Source: Olivibacter sp. XZL3
GTDB taxonomy: Bacteria; Bacteroidota; Bacteroidia; Sphingobacteriales; Sphingobacteriaceae
NCBI RefSeq assembly: GCF_004368405.1
Contig: NZ_SBJH01000041.1
Span: 48,073 to 112,072, forward strand
DNA length: 64,000 nucleotides
Reading direction: 5' to 3'
Shown one piece after another: positions 56,684 to 64,000 of this stretch; positions within the stretch are counted from its first letter, which is position 1; each line of letters begins with the position of its first letter. Below the pieces are notes generated by a model. The model made no database searches. It saw only the letters and a list, made by a program, of their open reading frames with translations, and was not told the origin of the DNA. The translations under genes and the position numbers were made by a program.

Positions 56684-57685
56684 ATGACTATTTTTCGGAA
56701 AGTTTTTTTTGCTTCGTTTTATCTGCTATTGTTAACCTGTTATGCCTCTCGAGGACAAACGGTTGATCGTACGGAAGTGCATGACATTATACAGACGCTT
56801 ACGAATAAATTAACCGAAGTATATCCTTTTCCCGAAATAGCCGAGAAATACGAAAGAGCGATCTTAAAAAACGAATCTCAACATCAATATGAAGGCTTGT
56901 CTGAGGATTCCTTAGCCAGTAAGCTTACCCGCGATTTACGTGCGGTCCATAAGGACGTGCATTTACGGGTAATGAAAAATGACGAAACATTTAAACGTTT
57001 AACCACACCGGAAGAAAACAGAGGACGTGATCATTCAGAAGAGATGCGCATGATCAAACAGAATTATGGCTTTCAGCGGGTAGAAGTAGACGGTAAAACG
57101 TCTACTGCTTACATCGATATTCCGGGGCCATTTTGGGGTAATCAGGAAGCGTTTGAAATGGCAGCGGCAGCGATGAACATGGCGGCTTACAGCAAATATG
57201 TGATTTTAGATATTCGTCACAACCCGGGAGGTACCGGTCATATGGGACGTTTCATAGCATCCTATTTTTATTCGGCAGGTAATGAAAAATATTATCTGAA
57301 CGGTTTTTACAAAGATCGGTCAAAAGATGAACAGGAATGGACTTATTCTTATGTCCCGGGAAAGAGAAATCCTAACGCCAAAGTTTTCATTTTGGTAGGC
57401 CCCGGCACGGGCTCTGCCTCCGAAGGTCTAGCCTACGCCATGCAAAAGCTGGGGCGGGCTACGATTGTGGGCGATACGACAGCCGGCGCTGGCATAGCGG
57501 GAACCTTTGTCCCTTTAAAACGCAATCTCATTGCTTTCGTTCCTTTCAAAATGGTGGTAGCTCCAAACTCAAATGAAGGGTGGGAGGGTGTAGGCGTTAT
57601 TCCTGATGTTCTGGTTGGGGATAAAGACGCGTTAGCGGTTGCTCGGGAATTGATTGAAAAAGATAGTAACGCGAAGCCTCAGTGA
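56684..57685 (+). CDS. exported S41 family peptidase, IRBP-like
   Basis: A 333-residue protein with a signal peptide (about 1-25). The tail-specific protease fold has the nucleophile serine in GPGTGSASEGLAYAM (about 245). The usual catalytic lysine of C-terminal processing proteases is not found at its place, which has TTAGAGIAG; this fits the S41B/IRBP-like group. There is no PDZ domain. It probably cleaves or binds periplasmic polypeptides. Confidence 0.85.
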   Translation: MTIFRKVFFASFYLLLLTCYASRGQTVDRTEVHDIIQTLTNKLTEVYPFPEIAEKYERAILKNESQHQYEGLSEDSLASKLTRDLRAVHKDVHLRVMKNDETFKRLTTPEENRGRDHSEEMRMIKQNYGFQRVEVDGKTSTAYIDIPGPFWGNQEAFEMAAAAMNMAAYSKYVILDIRHNPGGTGHMGRFIASYFYSAGNEKYYLNGFYKDRSKDEQEWTYSYVPGKRNPNAKVFILVGPGTGSASEGLAYAMQKLGRATIVGDTTAGAGIAGTFVPLKRNLIAFVPFKMVVAPNSNEGWEGVGVIPDVLVGDKDALAVARELIEKDSNAKPQ

Positions 57686-57886
57686 TTCGTAAGTGCTATA
57701 TTTTGGGATGTCAGGCAATCCGTGTTAGCGGAATTAAGCTAATGATTTTAATAAGGACTAGCCTTATATAACGCCTACCTGATTTTGTTTATATAGGCCT
57801 TTGGCCCTCTCTGCAAGGCCTCTGTGTTTCCTATTGCGTGATATAAATTAACGAAGCCGTACTATAAAGTGATGGCTTTTTTTATT

Positions 57887-57894
57887 TACCTTTG
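57887..57894 (+). promoter_or_regulatory. -7 element upstream of pnp
   Basis: TACCTTTG lies 28 bases before the ATG of pnp, giving a short leader that supports the ATG at 57923. No clear -33 element is seen. Confidence 0.45.
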
Positions 57895-57922
57895 TGCCAA
57901 AATAAGAGTCTAATAATTTTAA

Positions 57923-60118
57923 ATGGATGCGTTTTTAAAGACGACCAACGCATCACTGAATGAAAACATGAGTTATAACGCAATTAAAAAAGCATTCGAT
58001 ATTGGCGATGGACGCCAGATCGAGATTGAAACCGGTAAATTGGCTAAACAGGCCGACGGTTCTGTAGTGGTAAAAATGGGTAATACCATGCTCTTGGCTA
58101 CTGTAGTGTCTGCTCACGAAGCCAAGCCGGGTACCGATTTCTTACCTTTATCAGTTGATTACCAAGAAAAGTATGCCGCAACGGGACGCATACCCGGGGG
58201 CTTTTTAAGAAGAGAAGCACGCTTATCCGACTATGAGATTTTGATTTCCAGGTTAGTCGACCGGGCGCTTCGGCCTTTATTTCCAGATGATTATCACGCA
58301 GATACGCAAGTGATGATCACACTTATATCTGCCGATAAGGATATTATGCCGGACGCCTTAGCGGGATTAGCAGCATCTGCAGCCTTAGCCGTATCAGATA
58401 TTCCGTTTAACGGACCGATCTCAGAAGTTCGCGTAGCTAAAATAGACGGTAAGTTAATTATCAACCCGCTTCTTAGCGAACTGGAGCGAGCAACGCTCGA
58501 ATTTATCGTAGCTGGTTCTGCGAACGATATTGTGATGGTGGAAGGAGAGGCGAAGGAAATTTCTGAAGAAGAAATGGTAGAAGCCATCGCATTTGCCCAT
58601 GAAGCCATTAAAATTCAAGTTCAAGCTCAAATTGAATTAGCGGAGATGGTAGGTAGTTCAGAAAAGCGGACCTATAACCACGAACCTAGTAACCCAGAGC
58701 TGAAAGAACGTGTGTATGCCGCCACGTATGAAAGTGTATATGCCGTTGCCAAATCAGGATTATCTAAAAAAGAGCGCTCGGCAAAGTTCGCTGATATTGC
58801 CGAAGCGTTTGCTTTAACCTTAGGTGAAGAAGCGGATGAAGAGACAGTATTTTTGGCAAAAAAATATTTCCATGACGTACAATATGACGCTGTTCGGAAC
58901 TTGATCCTTAACGAAGGTATACGTCTTGATGGGCGCGATGTTCGTACTGTTAGGCCAATTTGGAGCGAAGTTGACTATTTACCGGCAGCACATGGCTCTG
59001 CCATTTTCACCAGAGGTGAAACGCAGTCACTTACTTCGGTTACATTAGGTGCAAAGGAAGACGAGCAAATGATTGACGGCGCCTTTATCAACGGCTATAG
59101 CCGTTTTATTTTGCATTACAATTTTCCAGGTTTTTCTACTGGCGAAGTAAGGCCAAACCGTGGTCCGGGAAGAAGAGAAGTAGGACATGGTAATCTGGCT
59201 ATGCGTTCATTGAAGCAAGTATTGCCAAGTCAGGAGGAAAATCCTTATACCATCCGCATAGTTTCTGATATTCTTGAATCAAACGGTTCTTCTTCTATGG
59301 CAACTGTGTGTGCAGGAACGCTGGCATTGATGGACGCTGGGGTGAAAATCACTGCTCCCGTATCAGGTATTGCTATGGGACTAATTACCGACGAAAAGAC
59401 CGGTAGATATGCGGTACTAAGCGATATTTTAGGCGACGAAGATCATTTGGGCGATATGGACTTTAAGGTTACCGGTACAAACAAGGGTATTGTTGCCTGT
59501 CAAATGGACTTAAAAATCAATGGCTTGAAATGGGAAGTGTTGAAAGAAGCTTTATACCAAGCCAAAGAATCGCGTTTGCATATTTTGAACGAGATGCTTA
59601 AAACAATTGAAGCTCCTCGTGAAGACTTTAAGCCACACGCTCCACGGATTGTTAGCTTAACGATCGACAAGGAGTTTATTGGCGCTATTATTGGGCCTGG
59701 TGGTAAAATTATTCAAGAGATGCAACGTGAAACAGGCACTACCATCTCCATTGAAGAAGTTGAAGGCAAGGGTATTGTTCAGGTATTTGCAGATAACAAA
59801 ACGTCAATCGACGATGCGGTAAGGCGTATCAAAGCTATTGCTGCAAAACCCGAGGTGGGTGAGCTTTACGAAGGTAAGGTGAAATCTATTATGCCTTTCG
59901 GTGCGTTTGTTGAAATCTTGCCCGGTAAAGACGGTTTGCTTCATATTTCAGAAATCGATTGGAAACGCTACGAAACGATGGAGGGTATCTTCCAAGTCGG
60001 AGAAATCGTTAAAGTAAAATTACTGGATATTGATAAACAAGGTAAGTTGAAGCTTTCCAGAAAGGCCCTTTTGCCGCGTCCGGAGAAAAAGCAAGAATCA
60101 GAAAATAAACAAGACTAA
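57923..60118 (+). CDS. pnp: polyribonucleotide nucleotidyltransferase
   Basis: A 731-residue enzyme that phosphorolyses RNA from the 3' end. Two RNase PH-like domains (about 20-235 and 325-565; second core with [20 protein letters not shown]), then a KH domain ([13 protein letters not shown], about 590) and an S1 domain ([21 protein letters not shown], about 655). A start at 57968 (the second Met) would also fit common family starts; the promoter position favours 57923. Confidence 0.95.
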   Translation: MDAFLKTTNASLNENMSYNAIKKAFDIGDGRQIEIETGKLAKQADGSVVVKMGNTMLLATVVSAHEAKPGTDFLPLSVDYQEKYAATGRIPGGFLRREARLSDYEILISRLVDRALRPLFPDDYHADTQVMITLISADKDIMPDALAGLAASAALAVSDIPFNGPISEVRVAKIDGKLIINPLLSELERATLEFIVAGSANDIVMVEGEAKEISEEEMVEAIAFAHEAIKIQVQAQIELAEMVGSSEKRTYNHEPSNPELKERVYAATYESVYAVAKSGLSKKERSAKFADIAEAFALTLGEEADEETVFLAKKYFHDVQYDAVRNLILNEGIRLDGRDVRTVRPIWSEVDYLPAAHGSAIFTRGETQSLTSVTLGAKEDEQMIDGAFINGYSRFILHYNFPGFSTGEVRPNRGPGRREVGHGNLAMRSLKQVLPSQEENPYTIRIVSDILESNGSSSMATVCAGTLALMDAGVKITAPVSGIAMGLITDEKTGRYAVLSDILGDEDHLGDMDFKVTGTNKGIVACQMDLKINGLKWEVLKEALYQAKESRLHILNEMLKTIEAPREDFKPHAPRIVSLTIDKEFIGAIIGPGGKIIQEMQRETGTTISIEEVEGKGIVQVFADNKTSIDDAVRRIKAIAAKPEVGELYEGKVKSIMPFGAFVEILPGKDGLLHISEIDWKRYETMEGIFQVGEIVKVKLLDIDKQGKLKLSRKALLPRPEKKQESENKQD

Positions 60119-60134
60119 CGGCAGCATAATGAAT

Positions 60135-60170
60135 AGCCACTACTTCGTAAAGTAGAGGGAGTGGCTTTTT
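60135..60170 (+). terminator. terminator of pnp
   Basis: A 7-bp stem (AGCCACT/AGTGGCT) around a nested CTACTT/AAGTAG hairpin, followed by T5. Confidence 0.75.
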
Positions 60171-60269
60171 CATACCATGTTGTAGCTAGTTGCGAACTTA
60201 AAAAATCTATAGTGCAAGCGCATATACGCTCGACGCTATAGATTTCATTTTTTATAAAGTTTTTAAGCG

Positions 60270-60941
60270 ATGAAACACTTAGTAGCTCCTTCTATCTTAT
60301 CAGCAGATTTTGCTAATCTTCAGCGGGATATCGAAATGCTCAACAATAGTGAGGCCGACTGGATTCATGTAGACATTATGGATGGTCTGTTTGTTCCAAA
60401 TATTTCTTTTGGTTTTCCGGTTGTCAAAGCGGTGAAACACCATGCCGCTAAACCGCTAGATGTGCATTTAATGATAGTCGAGCCTGATCGGTATCTCGGT
60501 CAGTTTAAAGAGGCGGGAGCCACTAATATATCCGTTCATTTTGAAGCCTGTATACATTTGCACCGCACTATACAGAAAATTAAGGAGTTGGGATGTAGAG
60601 CGGGCGTTGCTATTAATCCGCATACGCCGATTGCACATTTGAATGATATTGTCGAAGACATTGACTTGGTTTGTATGATGTCGGTAAACCCAGGCTTTGG
60701 CGGTCAGCAATTTATTGAAAGTACTTATCGTCGTATTCGGGAACTTCGTCTTCTTGCAGAAGGTAAAAATCCGGATCTGTTGATTGAGATCGACGGAGGG
60801 GTGAATCACCAGAATGCTCTGCCTTTATTGCAAGCCGGGGCTAATGTGCTGGTTGCTGGAAATACTGTTTTTTCAGCGGCCGACCAGTTGAAGTCGATCA
60901 GGCAACTCAAGGAGCTGTCGCCAACCGCCAAAACGATTTGA
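60270..60941 (+). CDS. rpe: ribulose-phosphate 3-epimerase
   Basis: A 223-residue (beta/alpha)8 enzyme interconverting ribulose 5-phosphate and xylulose 5-phosphate. Active-site motifs: APSILSADF (start), WIHVDIMDGLFVPNISFG (Asp and metal ligand, about 31), the late EIDGGVN block with the second Asp. Usual length. Confidence 0.96.
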   Translation: MKHLVAPSILSADFANLQRDIEMLNNSEADWIHVDIMDGLFVPNISFGFPVVKAVKHHAAKPLDVHLMIVEPDRYLGQFKEAGATNISVHFEACIHLHRTIQKIKELGCRAGVAINPHTPIAHLNDIVEDIDLVCMMSVNPGFGGQQFIESTYRRIRELRLLAEGKNPDLLIEIDGGVNHQNALPLLQAGANVLVAGNTVFSAADQLKSIRQLKELSPTAKTI

Positions 60942-60945
60942 TCAC

Positions 60946-61001
60946 GTCTACTACTGAAAAAGGGGGAGCTGAGGCTCCCTTTTTCAGTAGTAGACCTTTT
61001 T
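60946..61001 (+). terminator. long terminator hairpin after rpe
   Basis: A stem of about 22 bp (60946-60969 with 60974-60995) with two bulged G, loop TGAG, followed by a T-rich end. Unusually long for a simple terminator. Confidence 0.8.
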
Positions 61002-61075
61002 GTAAAATTTAATTTTGTTATCTCTTTAAGTCAACGAAAAGATTGTCATTATTTTGACAATAAAACATTAAAAAC

Positions 61076-61107
61076 TTTGAGTTTTTTTTATAAAAACTTT
61101 ACATTTG
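61076..61107 (+). promoter_or_regulatory. promoter for serC
   Basis: TTTG at 61076-61079 and TACATTTG at 61100-61107 with a 20-base spacer. It would give a leader of about 90 bases before serC. Confidence 0.65.
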
Positions 61108-61203
61108 CCTAATCGAGATAATTTTATTGCTAGACCGGTATAAAGCTATTTTATAATGCAATTGTTAATTTAATGCTCACTTTTTAAATCTATAGAAAGA
61201 ATA

Positions 61204-62271
61204 ATGAAACATAATTTTGGTGCGGGGCCATGCATACTTCCTCCGGAGGTCTTTAAAGAAGCTTCTCAAGCTATAATTGATTTTAATGGTTCAGGTTTGT
61301 CAATTTTAGAAATTTCCCATCGTTCGAAAGCCTTTGAAGCCGTTATAGAAGAGACCGAGGCATTGGTGAGGGATTTACTTGCTGTTCCGGAAGGGTATTC
61401 TGTGTTGTTTTTACAGGGAGGGGCAAGTCAGCAGTTCGCAATGGTGCCCATGAACTTGCTTCCGCAAAGCGGAAAAGCAGCTTATCTCGATTCGGGAACG
61501 TGGGCGTCAAAAGCTTATAAGGAGGCGCAGAAACTTGGAACAGTGCAGGTCGTCGCCAGCTCTAAAGATGCAAATTATTCTTATGTACCGAAGGAATACG
61601 TCATACCGACTGATGCCGCCTATTTTCATTATACTTCTAACAATACCATCTATGGAACTGAGCTGTTTGAAGCGCCTCAATCGCCTGTTCCCTTAGCATG
61701 TGATATGTCGTCTGACATTTTAAGCCGAAAAATTAACGTCGCTGACTATGGCATAATTTATGCCGGTGCACAGAAGAATATGGGGCCGGCGGGTGTGACA
61801 CTTGTTATTGTAAAAGATGATGTGCTGGGGAAAACCGGTCGAGATATCCCATCTATATTCGACTACCGTAAACATGCCGAGGCCGGTTCTATGTACAATA
61901 CACCGCCGGTTTATGCTATTTATGTGTCTCTGTTGAATTTACGTTGGCTGAAAGCAAAGGGCGGTATACAGGAAATTGAGCGTGAAAATATCATCAAAGC
62001 GCGTACTTTATACGATGAAATTGATCGTAACCCACTGTTCAAAGGCACAGCAAACGTTGAAGATCGTTCCAGAATGAATGTGACCTTCGTTATGGAAAAT
62101 CCTGAATTGGAAAAGTCCTTTTTAACACTGGCAGAGGAAAGGGGGCTGGTAGGATTAAAGGGACATCGGAGCGTAGGCGGATTTAGGGCTTCCATTTATA
62201 ATGCGCTTACCATTACAAGCATTAATACCTTGGTTGATTTAATGCAGGAATTTGCCGAGAATAACGGCTAG
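61204..62271 (+). CDS. serC: phosphoserine aminotransferase
   Basis: A 355-residue PLP enzyme that makes 3-phosphoserine from 3-phosphohydroxypyruvate. Motifs: [14 protein letters not shown] (start), [11 protein letters not shown] (about 70), and the PLP lysine in [11 protein letters not shown] (about 192). Its partner, the phosphoglycerate dehydrogenase gene, follows on the same strand after 218 bases. Confidence 0.95.
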   Translation: MKHNFGAGPCILPPEVFKEASQAIIDFNGSGLSILEISHRSKAFEAVIEETEALVRDLLAVPEGYSVLFLQGGASQQFAMVPMNLLPQSGKAAYLDSGTWASKAYKEAQKLGTVQVVASSKDANYSYVPKEYVIPTDAAYFHYTSNNTIYGTELFEAPQSPVPLACDMSSDILSRKINVADYGIIYAGAQKNMGPAGVTLVIVKDDVLGKTGRDIPSIFDYRKHAEAGSMYNTPPVYAIYVSLLNLRWLKAKGGIQEIERENIIKARTLYDEIDRNPLFKGTANVEDRSRMNVTFVMENPELEKSFLTLAEERGLVGLKGHRSVGGFRASIYNALTITSINTLVDLMQEFAENNG

Positions 62272-62431
62272 CAGTAGGAAGTGGATAAACGGTTATGTAT
62301 CGCTGCTTCTTATGCTATACATGCGTCTCCTAACGCCAGGCGTATCCTATAGGGCTTTAAACTAAATGTTAACATAAACCGTCGATTTCAAAATATTCGC
62401 CGTTTTGTATGGGAGAGTTTTGAACAGGGAT

Positions 62432-62439
62432 TACCTTTG
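62432..62439 (+). promoter_or_regulatory. -7 element upstream of the SerA-like gene
   Basis: TACCTTTG lies 50 bases before the ATG. The only TTTTG upstream is 24 bases away, longer than the usual 19, so the promoter is weakly supported. Confidence 0.4.
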
Positions 62440-62489
62440 TAGATTAGGAAGGGTGCCTGAAAGATGGACAAAAATAAATTTATTTACAA

Positions 62490-63437
62490 ATGAAACTATT
62501 AGCGAACGATGGGATAGATCCGGTAGGAAAGGAATTGTTAGAACAAGCTGGATTTACCGTTGATACCGTTCATATTCCCCAAGATGAATTGGCTGTAAAG
62601 CTGCAAGCTTATGACGCGATAACGGTTAGAAGTGCTACTAAAATCAGGCAGGATTTAATTGATGCCTGTCCTAATTTGAGATTAATTGGCAGAGGCGGTG
62701 TCGGTATGGACAATATCGATGTTGAATATGCCCGGTCGAAAGGTATCGCTGTGGTGAATACGCCTGCGGCATCTTCACAATCGGTAGCCGAGCTTGTTTT
62801 TGCACATCTCTATAATGGCGTTCGGTTCTTATACGACTCAAATCGTAAGATGCCCCTTGAGGGAAACACAAACTTTGCAGGTCTAAAAAAGGCTTACGCT
62901 AAAGGAATTGAGTTAAAAGGTAAGACATTAGGTGTGATAGGCTTTGGCCGTATCGGACAGGAAACTGCAAAAGTTGCTTTAGGAGTGGGAATGAACGTGA
63001 TTGCCAGTGACTTTGTCGCGATTCCTAAGACCTTAACACTCAGATTATCGGGTGGCATTTCGGTGGATGTTCCCGTTAACCAGGTAAGTACCGATGAATT
63101 GATTAAGGAGGCCGACTTTATTAGTTTACACGTTCCTTTTCTGGAAAGGCCTGTTTTAGGCAAAGAGGAGTTTGCTTTGATGAAAAAGGGAGTAGGTATT
63201 GTGAATGCGTCACGAGGCGGTACCATCGATGAATTGGCTTTGATAGAGGCCTTGGATAATGGAATTGTTTCCTTTGCCGGTTTGGATGTATTCGACAGCG
63301 AACCAACGCCAAGAAAGGAAATACTGAACCATCCAAAGGTGTCACTAACTCCTCATATTGGCGCAGCAACCAACGAGGCACAAGAAAGGATAGGTGAAGA
63401 ATTAGCTGAACTTATCATCGGATATTTTAAAGGGTAA
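62490..63437 (+). CDS. serA: D-3-phosphoglycerate dehydrogenase-like
   Basis: A 315-residue D-2-hydroxyacid dehydrogenase with the NAD-binding GVIGFGRIGQETA (about 148), catalytic Arg in NASRGGTIDE, Glu in the FDSEP block and His in PHIGAATNEA. It lacks the C-terminal ACT domain, as in short SerA forms. Position after serC points to serine synthesis from 3-phosphoglycerate. Confidence 0.82.
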   Translation: MKLLANDGIDPVGKELLEQAGFTVDTVHIPQDELAVKLQAYDAITVRSATKIRQDLIDACPNLRLIGRGGVGMDNIDVEYARSKGIAVVNTPAASSQSVAELVFAHLYNGVRFLYDSNRKMPLEGNTNFAGLKKAYAKGIELKGKTLGVIGFGRIGQETAKVALGVGMNVIASDFVAIPKTLTLRLSGGISVDVPVNQVSTDELIKEADFISLHVPFLERPVLGKEEFALMKKGVGIVNASRGGTIDELALIEALDNGIVSFAGLDVFDSEPTPRKEILNHPKVSLTPHIGAATNEAQERIGEELAELIIGYFKG

Positions 63438-63465
63438 TTTCGACAACGATTTAGGTTAGTTTATG

Positions 63466-63502
63466 AAAAGGGAGGCAAAATGCGTTTTGTCTCCCTTTTT
63501 TT
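63466..63502 (+). terminator. terminator of serA
   Basis: A stem AAAAGGGAGGCAAAA with its near-complement around a TGCG loop (63481-63484), followed by a T7 run to 63502. Confidence 0.88.
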
Positions 63503-63515
63503 GTGTCTATAAAGC

Positions 63516-63542
63516 GGATTACCTTCGCTTTGCTCGGTGATC
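63516..63542 (+). repeat. 27-nt repeat core, copy 1
   Basis: GGATTACC...GGTGATC core; its ends are near-complementary (GGATTACC with GGTGATCC), so it can fold. One base differs from the other two copies. Confidence 0.7.
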
Positions 63543-63544
63543 TT

Positions 63545-63635
63545 AACAAACGGCACCTTGTGCAGTATTTGATCCAGCGGAAAGTGAGGGATTACCTTCG
63601 CTTCGCTCGGTGATCCCTTTGAAGGGGAGGCTTCA
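63545..63635 (+). repeat. 91-nt direct repeat, copy A
   Basis: Runs from AACAAACGGC to GGCTTCA. It includes a GCGGAAAGTGAGGG string (63577-63590) and the second 27-nt core (63589-63615). It differs from copy B at only a few positions. Confidence 0.8.
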
Positions 63636-63709
63636 GGTTAAATGCTGGTCGCTAGGCGCCCAAATCTTTATATTTACGCCTCGCCGGGGCCCGCTCGGCT
63701 TACCTAGAT

Positions 63710-63801
63710 AACAAATGGCACCTTGTGCAGTATTTGATCCAGCAGAAAGTGAGGGATTACCTTCGCTTCGCTCGGTGATCCCTTTAAAGGGGGAGGCTTC
63801 A
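63710..63801 (+). repeat. 92-nt direct repeat, copy B
   Basis: Runs from AACAAATGGC to GGCTTCA, with a GCAGAAAGTGAGGG string (63742-63755) and the third 27-nt core (63754-63780). It matches copy A in about 88 of 92 positions by eye. Confidence 0.8.
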
Positions 63802-63832
63802 AAGCTTCGCAAGCCTTCGCTTCGCTCCGTTA

Positions 63833-63889
63833 TTTTTTCGTTTAATGTTTTCGCTCAAGCGAGCTTGGCAAATCCATTAAACGAAAAAA
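63833..63889. repeat. perfect 15-bp inverted repeat
   Basis: Arms 63833-63847 and 63875-63889 are exact reverse complements with 27 bases between them, and the spacer holds a small GCTC/GAGC hairpin. Runs of T on one end and A on the other allow terminator activity on either strand. Confidence 0.75.
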
Positions 63890-63905
63890 CCCGACTATCG
63901 TCGGG
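63890..63905 (-). terminator. minus-strand terminator after the tRNA-Ser-like 3' end
   Basis: CCCGAC (63890-63895) and GTCGGG (63900-63905) form a 6-bp stem with a 4-base loop, followed on the minus strand by T6. On the plus strand no T-run follows. It therefore ends a transcript coming from the right. Confidence 0.75.
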
Positions 63906-63917
63906 CTTGCGGGGCTT

Positions 63918-63948
63918 TGGCGGAAAGTGAGGGTCTTGAACTCGCTTC
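63918..63948 (-). other. tRNA-Ser-like 3' fragment
   Basis: On the minus strand the last 16 bases read CCCTCACTTTCCGCCA, as at the 3' end of a class II tRNA-Ser with CCA. Just upstream, TTCAAGA stands where the T loop should be, but the 5' half of the T stem pairs poorly and no tRNA body is found to the window edge. It looks like the detached 3' end of a tRNA gene. Confidence 0.5.
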
Positions 63949-64000
63949 CTAATTCCTTGATTTAATATCTTTTATAAGTGCTGGTTTTTTGAGGTCTCGC

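Larger units (their letters stand above)
63438..64000. other. gene-free repeat region at the window end
   Basis: Apart from the serA terminator, this stretch holds no believable gene. It has a 91-92 nt direct duplication, three copies of a 27-nt core, a perfect 15-bp inverted repeat, and a tRNA-Ser-like 3' end with a terminator. The plus-strand ORF at 63715-63930 lies inside the repeats and is not credible. Confidence 0.75.

Noticed and set aside
63715..63930. 71-residue plus-strand ORF in the repeat region
   Set aside because: It consists of the repeated sequence, and a terminator and inverted repeat lie inside it.
63918..64000. Complete tRNA-Ser gene
   Set aside because: Only the 3' end matches; the T stem pairs poorly and no anticodon arm is present within the window.

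Overview
The window reads as chromosomal DNA of a Bacteroidota bacterium, most likely of the Sphingobacteriaceae. The evidence is family content (serine palmitoyltransferase, DUF5686, DUF4833, DUF4230, DUF3810, GlmU-like and NdpA-like proteins, futalosine menaquinone pathway, Mpl) and the Bacteroidota promoter type (TTTG, about 19 nt, TAnnTTTG) in front of rpmE2, rpsO, serC and others. About 60 protein genes are supported. No rRNA, complete tRNA, CRISPR array, insertion sequence or phage gene was seen. Identifications rest on reading motifs; no database search was possible.

Layout. 0.3-6.4 kb: a glycosidase-like lipoprotein, a ClC chloride channel, a small lipoprotein and an AraC regulator. 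6.9-15.2 kb: a co-directional block of MarR regulator, serine palmitoyltransferase, GNAT-like acyltransferase, DUF5686 outer-membrane protein, fatty acid hydroxylase-type di-iron enzyme, CDP-alcohol phosphotransferase, GtrA-like membrane protein and DUF4833 protein, closed by a terminator. It looks like a sphingolipid synthesis and export locus and is the most interesting part of the window. 15.2-25 kb: DUF6600 protein, a GMC oxidoreductase with its small subunit, fRMsr, a TspO-like protein, a histone-deacetylase-like protein, an esterase, a nucleoid-associated protein and DUF3810. 25-36 kb: ribosomal protein L31 type B, GlmU-like, TpiA, PrmA, Mpl, an XRE regulator, a second GNAT-like protein, ScpB, MqnC, MtaB and an NlpC/P60 lipoprotein. 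36-47 kb: DnaQ-like exonuclease, DnaB, RlmB, nucleoside transporter, bifunctional nuclease, TPR protein, MutS, methyltransferase and PncB. 47-55.6 kb: SGNH hydrolase, an MlaE-MlaF-MlaD lipid transporter, a PASTA-MltG-thioesterase-BrkB operon and Ddl. 55.7-63.4 kb: S15, S41 peptidase, PNPase, Rpe, SerC and SerA.

The last 560 bases carry no gene. They hold a 91-92 nt direct duplication, a perfect 15-bp inverted repeat, and a piece that looks like the 3' end of a tRNA-Ser followed by that gene's terminator. This is what the right-hand junction of an element integrated into a tRNA gene would leave, with the element lying beyond the window end.

Functionally, several blocks concern the envelope: sphingolipid assembly, Mla-type lipid transport, peptidoglycan synthesis and remodelling (Ddl, Mpl, MltG, PASTA, NlpC/P60). 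The rest is mostly core information processing and central metabolism.
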